Made by a program: the position numbers and the translations under genes | The notes under the pieces: model-generated | What the model saw: the letters and a program-made list of their open reading frames with translations, nothing else | Database searches by the model: none | Told to the model about the DNA's origin: nothing | Shown here: positions 4,214-8,057 of the stretch, piece by piece | Numbering within the stretch: position 1 is the first letter of the stretch | Layout: every line of letters begins with the position of its first letter | From: an uncultured Methanobrevibacter sp. | Lineage (GTDB): Archaea; Methanobacteriota; Methanobacteria; Methanobacteriales; Methanobacteriaceae | DNA: 8,057 nucleotides | Assembly (NCBI RefSeq): GCF_937906425.1 | Contig: NZ_CALCYR010000213.1 | Coordinates: 1-8,057 of the forward strand | Reading direction: 5' to 3'

Positions 4214-7200
4214 TTGAGAAATAATATTAAGTTTTTTGCTATTTTATTAGTTATTCTATGTTGTTTCATGGGTGCAGCTAGTGCAGTTGATGATGTTTCA
4301 ATTGATATAGTTGACAGTTCTGTTGATGATGCTGTTAGTGTAGATGCAATCCCTGAAGATACATATGGTAGTTTGTCTGAAATAAATTCAGTAACAAATA
4401 ATTCTGATATAGAATTAAATGATGGAAAAGATAATATTGGAAACACTAAAACAGTCACTGCAACTGCAAGTGATTGGGATGGATTGTATAATAATGTTAT
4501 TAATGGTGAATCTGAAATATTACTTACTGGGACAGAATATCTTATAGATTCTAATAAAAATATTGAATTTAATAATGATGTGATAATTACTGGTAATTCC
4601 AATAGTTATGTTACTGGAGGTAGTTTAAGTTACACACCATTTATTTGCTCAGATCCTAGTTTATCAATCACATTAAGAAATATTAAGTTTACAAATATAA
4701 CTTCACAAATTCTTATTCAATTGGCAGGAACCACCACTATTGAAAATTGCAGTTTTGAAAATATTCAAACTGCTACTGGAGGAAGATATTCTGTAATTTA
4801 TAATAATTATGGTTTTATGAAAATTGCAGAATGTAATTTTACTAATTGTAATGCGCCTTATGGTGCTGTAACTAACTATCATTCTATTCCTACTAATGTT
4901 AGGATGAATGTATCAAACTGTAAATTTGAAAATAATACTGCTTCTTCAGACCCTGGAGCTATCAATAATTGCGGATATTTGAATGTTACAAATTCTACTT
5001 TTATTTTTAACCATGCAAATTTATGGGCTGGGGGAATTCATACTCATATAAATGCATATACCCGTATTTTTGATTCAAATTTCACTGGAAACACTGCTGG
5101 ATGGAATGGTGGTGCTTTATTTTCTTATGGAAAATTAGAGGTTTATAATTCCATATTTGATAATAATAACTGTACCACAAATAATGGTGGTGGAGCTATA
5201 GGAGGATTCCCATATGGGGGTTCAAAATATAATATAACTATAGAAAATTGTAATTTTACAAATAACAATAACTTATGCGGTGAATTTACCAATGAATCAA
5301 CCACAAGTTTAGGACGTGGTGGAGCAATTTCTGCATTAAATGGAGGAACTTTAAATGTTCATGGTTCCAGATTTGTTCATAATGCTGCAGTTATAGGACA
5401 AGCTATTTGTGGTTATAATACAGTTTATGACAATGCTACTGGTGGAGAGCCTTACTTACAAATTTATAACAATACCTTCATAAACCATACTGTAACTACA
5501 AACGATACAGTTTACATTTCAAATGGAAATTATACTTTTGAAAATAACACTTTTATTAATAGCCCACAAACTCAGTATAATCAAAATAATAATTATGATG
5601 CTACTGAATCAAATAGTTTTGATGACTTAAATTCTAAAAATACCTTAGGTAAAAGTATCCTTTCAGATGGAGAAACTCCAACTAATGTTTGGTATGTTGA
5701 CCCTGCCGCTACAGGGGCTAATGATGGATCTAGTTGGGAAGATGCATATACTAACCTTAATAATGCTCTTTCTAACGTTGAAAATGATGGCATAATATAT
5801 GTTGCAGATGGAGTCTACACTCGAAAAGCTTTTAATCGTCCGATGAATATTACATTAATTGCTCAAGGCGAGAATGCTATTTTCAATAGTTTTGAAAGTA
5901 AAGCATATGGTAATACTTTGAATCTTGATGCAGAATATACTTTTATTAATTTCACTTTTAAGCAAGCAGATGTTGGAAGAAATACTGTTTTCATTAATTG
6001 TACTTTCTATGACAGTTTACAATTGACTGTGATGAAATATCGTTACACTATGGTGGAAGTGTATGAATTAATCGGAGAAGATCAATGGAAGCAATATGGT
6101 TATGCTTTCACATTTAATGCTACTTTCGATAATTGTGTATTTAAAAATTTAGATTCTGAAGATGCTCCGATTACTGTATATAAATATGGTAAAGCAGAGT
6201 TTTATAATTGTACTTTTGAAAATATAAGCTCAGATTCTATAATAAATAAAATTGGGGATTTTGTACTTGATGATGGAATATACTTCTATGACTGTTCATT
6301 CTCAAACATAAATGTGAATGGTATTGCAGATATTCCTGGAGATATTGAGTGGGGAGATTACTGTGCTATTGAAAACTGTGATTACGACTTTGCAGCTACT
6401 ACTGATATAGTATCTACAGATGAATGCACTCACAATTACATTAACGCTACTCTACTTAAAGTGACTATTACAAATACTAGCTTATACGCTTATCCAGATT
6501 ATCCTGAAATTATTTTAAGTGAAGATGAGATAGAAGACATCAATATTGAATTGACTGCTGATGATGAGCCAATTGATGGAGCAGTAGATGTTTACATTGG
6601 TGAGGAGTTATACGACACATATTATATTATAGGAAATGACATCATTTCAATTCCATACAGTGCTTTCAGCCTTGGAGTAAACAATGTCACTGTCAGGTAT
6701 AATGGTGATGATGAAGAGAATTATGGTCCTAGCGATGATAGTTTCACTATAGTTGCTTATGGAGAACCAGCATATATTGAAATATATGCTCCTAATGTGG
6801 TTGTTGGCAATAACGCTTCTATCAGCTTTTCTATTGTCGATGAGTACTATGAAGAAATTGATGCAATAGACATTTATGTAGAGGTTTGGTCTCAAGAATA
6901 TGATGGCGATCTTGATGAGTTTTTTGACTCTGAACTTTTATATGAAGGAAGTGTAAACAGCAATGAGCTTATTTCTCTTGACTTGCCTATAGGAATGTAC
7001 AGTGTTATAGCTGTTAGTGATTATGATGAGGGATACACATATTATGTTTCTGAAAGTATAGAAAACTTTAACGTATTTAATAAATTCACATCTATTTTTA
7101 TTTTCCCAGCTGATGACGATGAAACTACATTAGATAATTTTGAGTATGCTATTCAAGTTTATGATATGGCGGACAATCCTATTTCAGCTAATGTGACTAT

Positions 7201-8057
7201 AATATTGGATGGAGATGAGGAAAACCCTATCGCTTTTGAAACCATTGTCTTTGACCCTGAAAATGAGGACGAAGGTCCTGCTGTCTTTGATTTTGGACAA
7301 TTAAGTTATGGTAAGCATATTATTGAAGTTTACTATGCTGGTGATGAGGAATCTGGATGGCTTGAAACTTATGAATCACGAGAATTCATCGTTTTATATC
7401 CTAGTTTCTTAAAGGTTGAAACTTCAGATGTATTCATTGGTGATGATGCTACTGTAGTGATTGAGTTAACAGGCCCTAATGGTGAAGCCCTCAATGGTAA
7501 GGTGTATATATATGTTGAATCTAATGCTCAGACCTTATTTAATGAGGATATTGATATTGACGGTTCTTATGAATTTACATTGGAAAATCTTAGTGAAGAC
7601 TGCATAATCTATGCAGAATTTTTTGGTACTCAATTTGAGTATGAGGAATTTGATAGTGATAGCAGTTATTATGCTGGAATAAGATCTAATGGATTCATCA
7701 GAGTATCAGAAGTCATGGCAAATATTGAATTAAGTATTTCAGAAGATGGATCTTCTGTTATCGCTACCCTTACTGATGGGGAAGGAAATGCTATTGCTAA
7801 TGCTTCTGTAAGCATTAGCGCTAATGGTGTTGAATCAATTCTTACCACTGATGCAGATGGTAAGGCAAGTCTTCCTGTAAGTGGCAACACCACTGCTGTT
7901 GCAAGTTATGTAGATGAAAACAACATTACAGTAAGCAGTTCTTTAAACATTATAGTAATCTCAAATGAAATTATAAAAGAAGTCAACAACACTATTGTGC
8001 TTAACAATACAATTGAGGTTCCTCTTAAACGTACTGTAACTGAGATTGGATATGAAA
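4214..8057 (+). CDS. Adhesin-like surface protein, beta-helix plus Ig-like repeats (3'-truncated)
   Basis: A single open frame of 1281 codons that runs off the right edge. It starts at TTG with AGGAGG 6 nt upstream. Residues 2-24 are a signal peptide (RNNIK, then a hydrophobic core ending GAASA) with likely cleavage after A24, so the protein is secreted. Residues about 95-455 form a parallel beta-helix with repeated NCxFxN/NxTFxN coils and GGA(I/L) motifs. A second helix begins at W493 (WYVDPAATGANDGSSW) and runs to about 735. From about 764 follow five acidic Ig-like beta-sandwich domains, starting near 764, 850, 956, 1061 and 1164; the last contains TLTDGEGNAIANASVSI and TTDADGKASLPV. The final RTVTEIGYE resembles the start of a C-terminal domain common in Methanobrevibacter adhesin-like proteins (from memory). 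Many N-x-S/T sequons suggest N-glycosylation. The anchor lies outside the window. A role in attachment is inferred from the family; the ligand is unknown. Confidence 0.9.
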   Translation, partial: MRNNIKFFAILLVILCCFMGAASAVDDVSIDIVDSSVDDAVSVDAIPEDTYGSLSEINSVTNNSDIELNDGKDNIGNTKTVTATASDWDGLYNNVINGESEILLTGTEYLIDSNKNIEFNNDVIITGNSNSYVTGGSLSYTPFICSDPSLSITLRNIKFTNITSQILIQLAGTTTIENCSFENIQTATGGRYSVIYNNYGFMKIAECNFTNCNAPYGAVTNYHSIPTNVRMNVSNCKFENNTASSDPGAINNCGYLNVTNSTFIFNHANLWAGGIHTHINAYTRIFDSNFTGNTAGWNGGALFSYGKLEVYNSIFDNNNCTTNNGGGAIGGFPYGGSKYNITIENCNFTNNNNLCGEFTNESTTSLGRGGAISALNGGTLNVHGSRFVHNAAVIGQAICGYNTVYDNATGGEPYLQIYNNTFINHTVTTNDTVYISNGNYTFENNTFINSPQTQYNQNNNYDATESNSFDDLNSKNTLGKSILSDGETPTNVWYVDPAATGANDGSSWEDAYTNLNNALSNVENDGIIYVADGVYTRKAFNRPMNITLIAQGENAIFNSFESKAYGNTLNLDAEYTFINFTFKQADVGRNTVFINCTFYDSLQLTVMKYRYTMVEVYELIGEDQWKQYGYAFTFNATFDNCVFKNLDSEDAPITVYKYGKAEFYNCTFENISSDSIINKIGDFVLDDGIYFYDCSFSNINVNGIADIPGDIEWGDYCAIENCDYDFAATTDIVSTDECTHNYINATLLKVTITNTSLYAYPDYPEIILSEDEIEDINIELTADDEPIDGAVDVYIGEELYDTYYIIGNDIISIPYSAFSLGVNNVTVRYNGDDEENYGPSDDSFTIVAYGEPAYIEIYAPNVVVGNNASISFSIVDEYYEEIDAIDIYVEVWSQEYDGDLDEFFDSELLYEGSVNSNELISLDLPIGMYSVIAVSDYDEGYTYYVSESIENFNVFNKFTSIFIFPADDDETTLDNFEYAIQVYDMADNPISANVTIILDGDEENPIAFETIVFDPENEDEGPAVFDFGQLSYGKHIIEVYYAGDEESGWLETYESREFIVLYPSFLKVETSDVFIGDDATVVIELTGPNGEALNGKVYIYVESNAQTLFNEDIDIDGSYEFTLENLSEDCIIYAEFFGTQFEYEEFDSDSSYYAGIRSNGFIRVSEVMANIELSISEDGSSVIATLTDGEGNAIANASVSISANGVESILTTDADGKASLPVSGNTTAVASYVDENNITVSSSLNIIVISNEIIKEVNNTIVLNNTIEVPLKRTVTEIGYE

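Noticed and set aside
4253..4265. Cys16-Cys17 in the signal peptide as a lipoprotein lipobox
   Set aside because: The residues before Cys16 are V-I-L and lack the small residue required at the -1 position, and the Ala-Ser-Ala site further on is a better ordinary cleavage site.
4210..4602. Open frame of 130 codons on the minus strand
   Set aside because: It lies fully antisense to the signal peptide and N-terminal part of the adhesin, has no recognisable protein family, and its low-complexity Ser/Ile/Thr composition mirrors the Asn/Asp/Ser codons of the other strand.

Overview
The window looks like a chromosomal segment of a methanogenic archaeon of the Methanobacteriales, most probably Methanobrevibacter. 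The evidence is an A-type (archaeal) ATP synthase gene cluster in the order A-B-D, very AT-rich DNA with T-tract terminators, strong AGGAGG-type ribosome binding sites, and a giant Asn-rich adhesin-like surface protein of the kind abundant in Methanobrevibacter. The genus is inferred from protein flavour and gene content, not from a database search.

Region 1 (1-3002) is the end of the ATP synthase operon: the C-terminal half of the catalytic A subunit (atpA, truncated by the window edge), the complete B subunit (atpB) 2 bp behind it, and the complete central-stalk subunit D (atpD) after an 88-bp gap. That gap holds a perfect 8-bp stem-loop and a strong ribosome binding site. A, B and D are the nucleotide-binding head and rotor shaft of the A1 motor. 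D is usually the last gene of such operons, and a long bulged hairpin followed by T7 and T8 runs directly after it fits a strong transcription end.

Region 2 (3003-4213) is a 1.2-kb non-coding stretch of extreme AT content. Its first third is strongly T-biased on the + strand and contains four tandem copies of a 21-bp unit. The middle holds a 92-bp segment bounded by short inverted repeats (possible mobile-element remnant) and a 45-bp tandem duplication. The last 150 bp carry three perfect inverted repeats in a row around a plausible TATA box, just upstream of the next gene.

Region 3 (4214 to the right edge) is one uninterrupted reading frame of 1281 codons that begins at a TTG codon and runs off the window. 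It encodes a secreted adhesin-like protein with a signal peptide, two parallel beta-helix modules and at least five Ig-like beta-sandwich repeats. It is the largest gene here and is easily missed because it has neither an ATG start nor a stop in the window. Its Asn codons are mostly AAT whereas the atp genes mostly use AAC, consistent with a highly expressed core operon next to an accessory surface gene.

No new multi-gene system is evident. The most interesting material is the structured 1.2-kb spacer and the cysteine/asparagine ladder of the adhesin.
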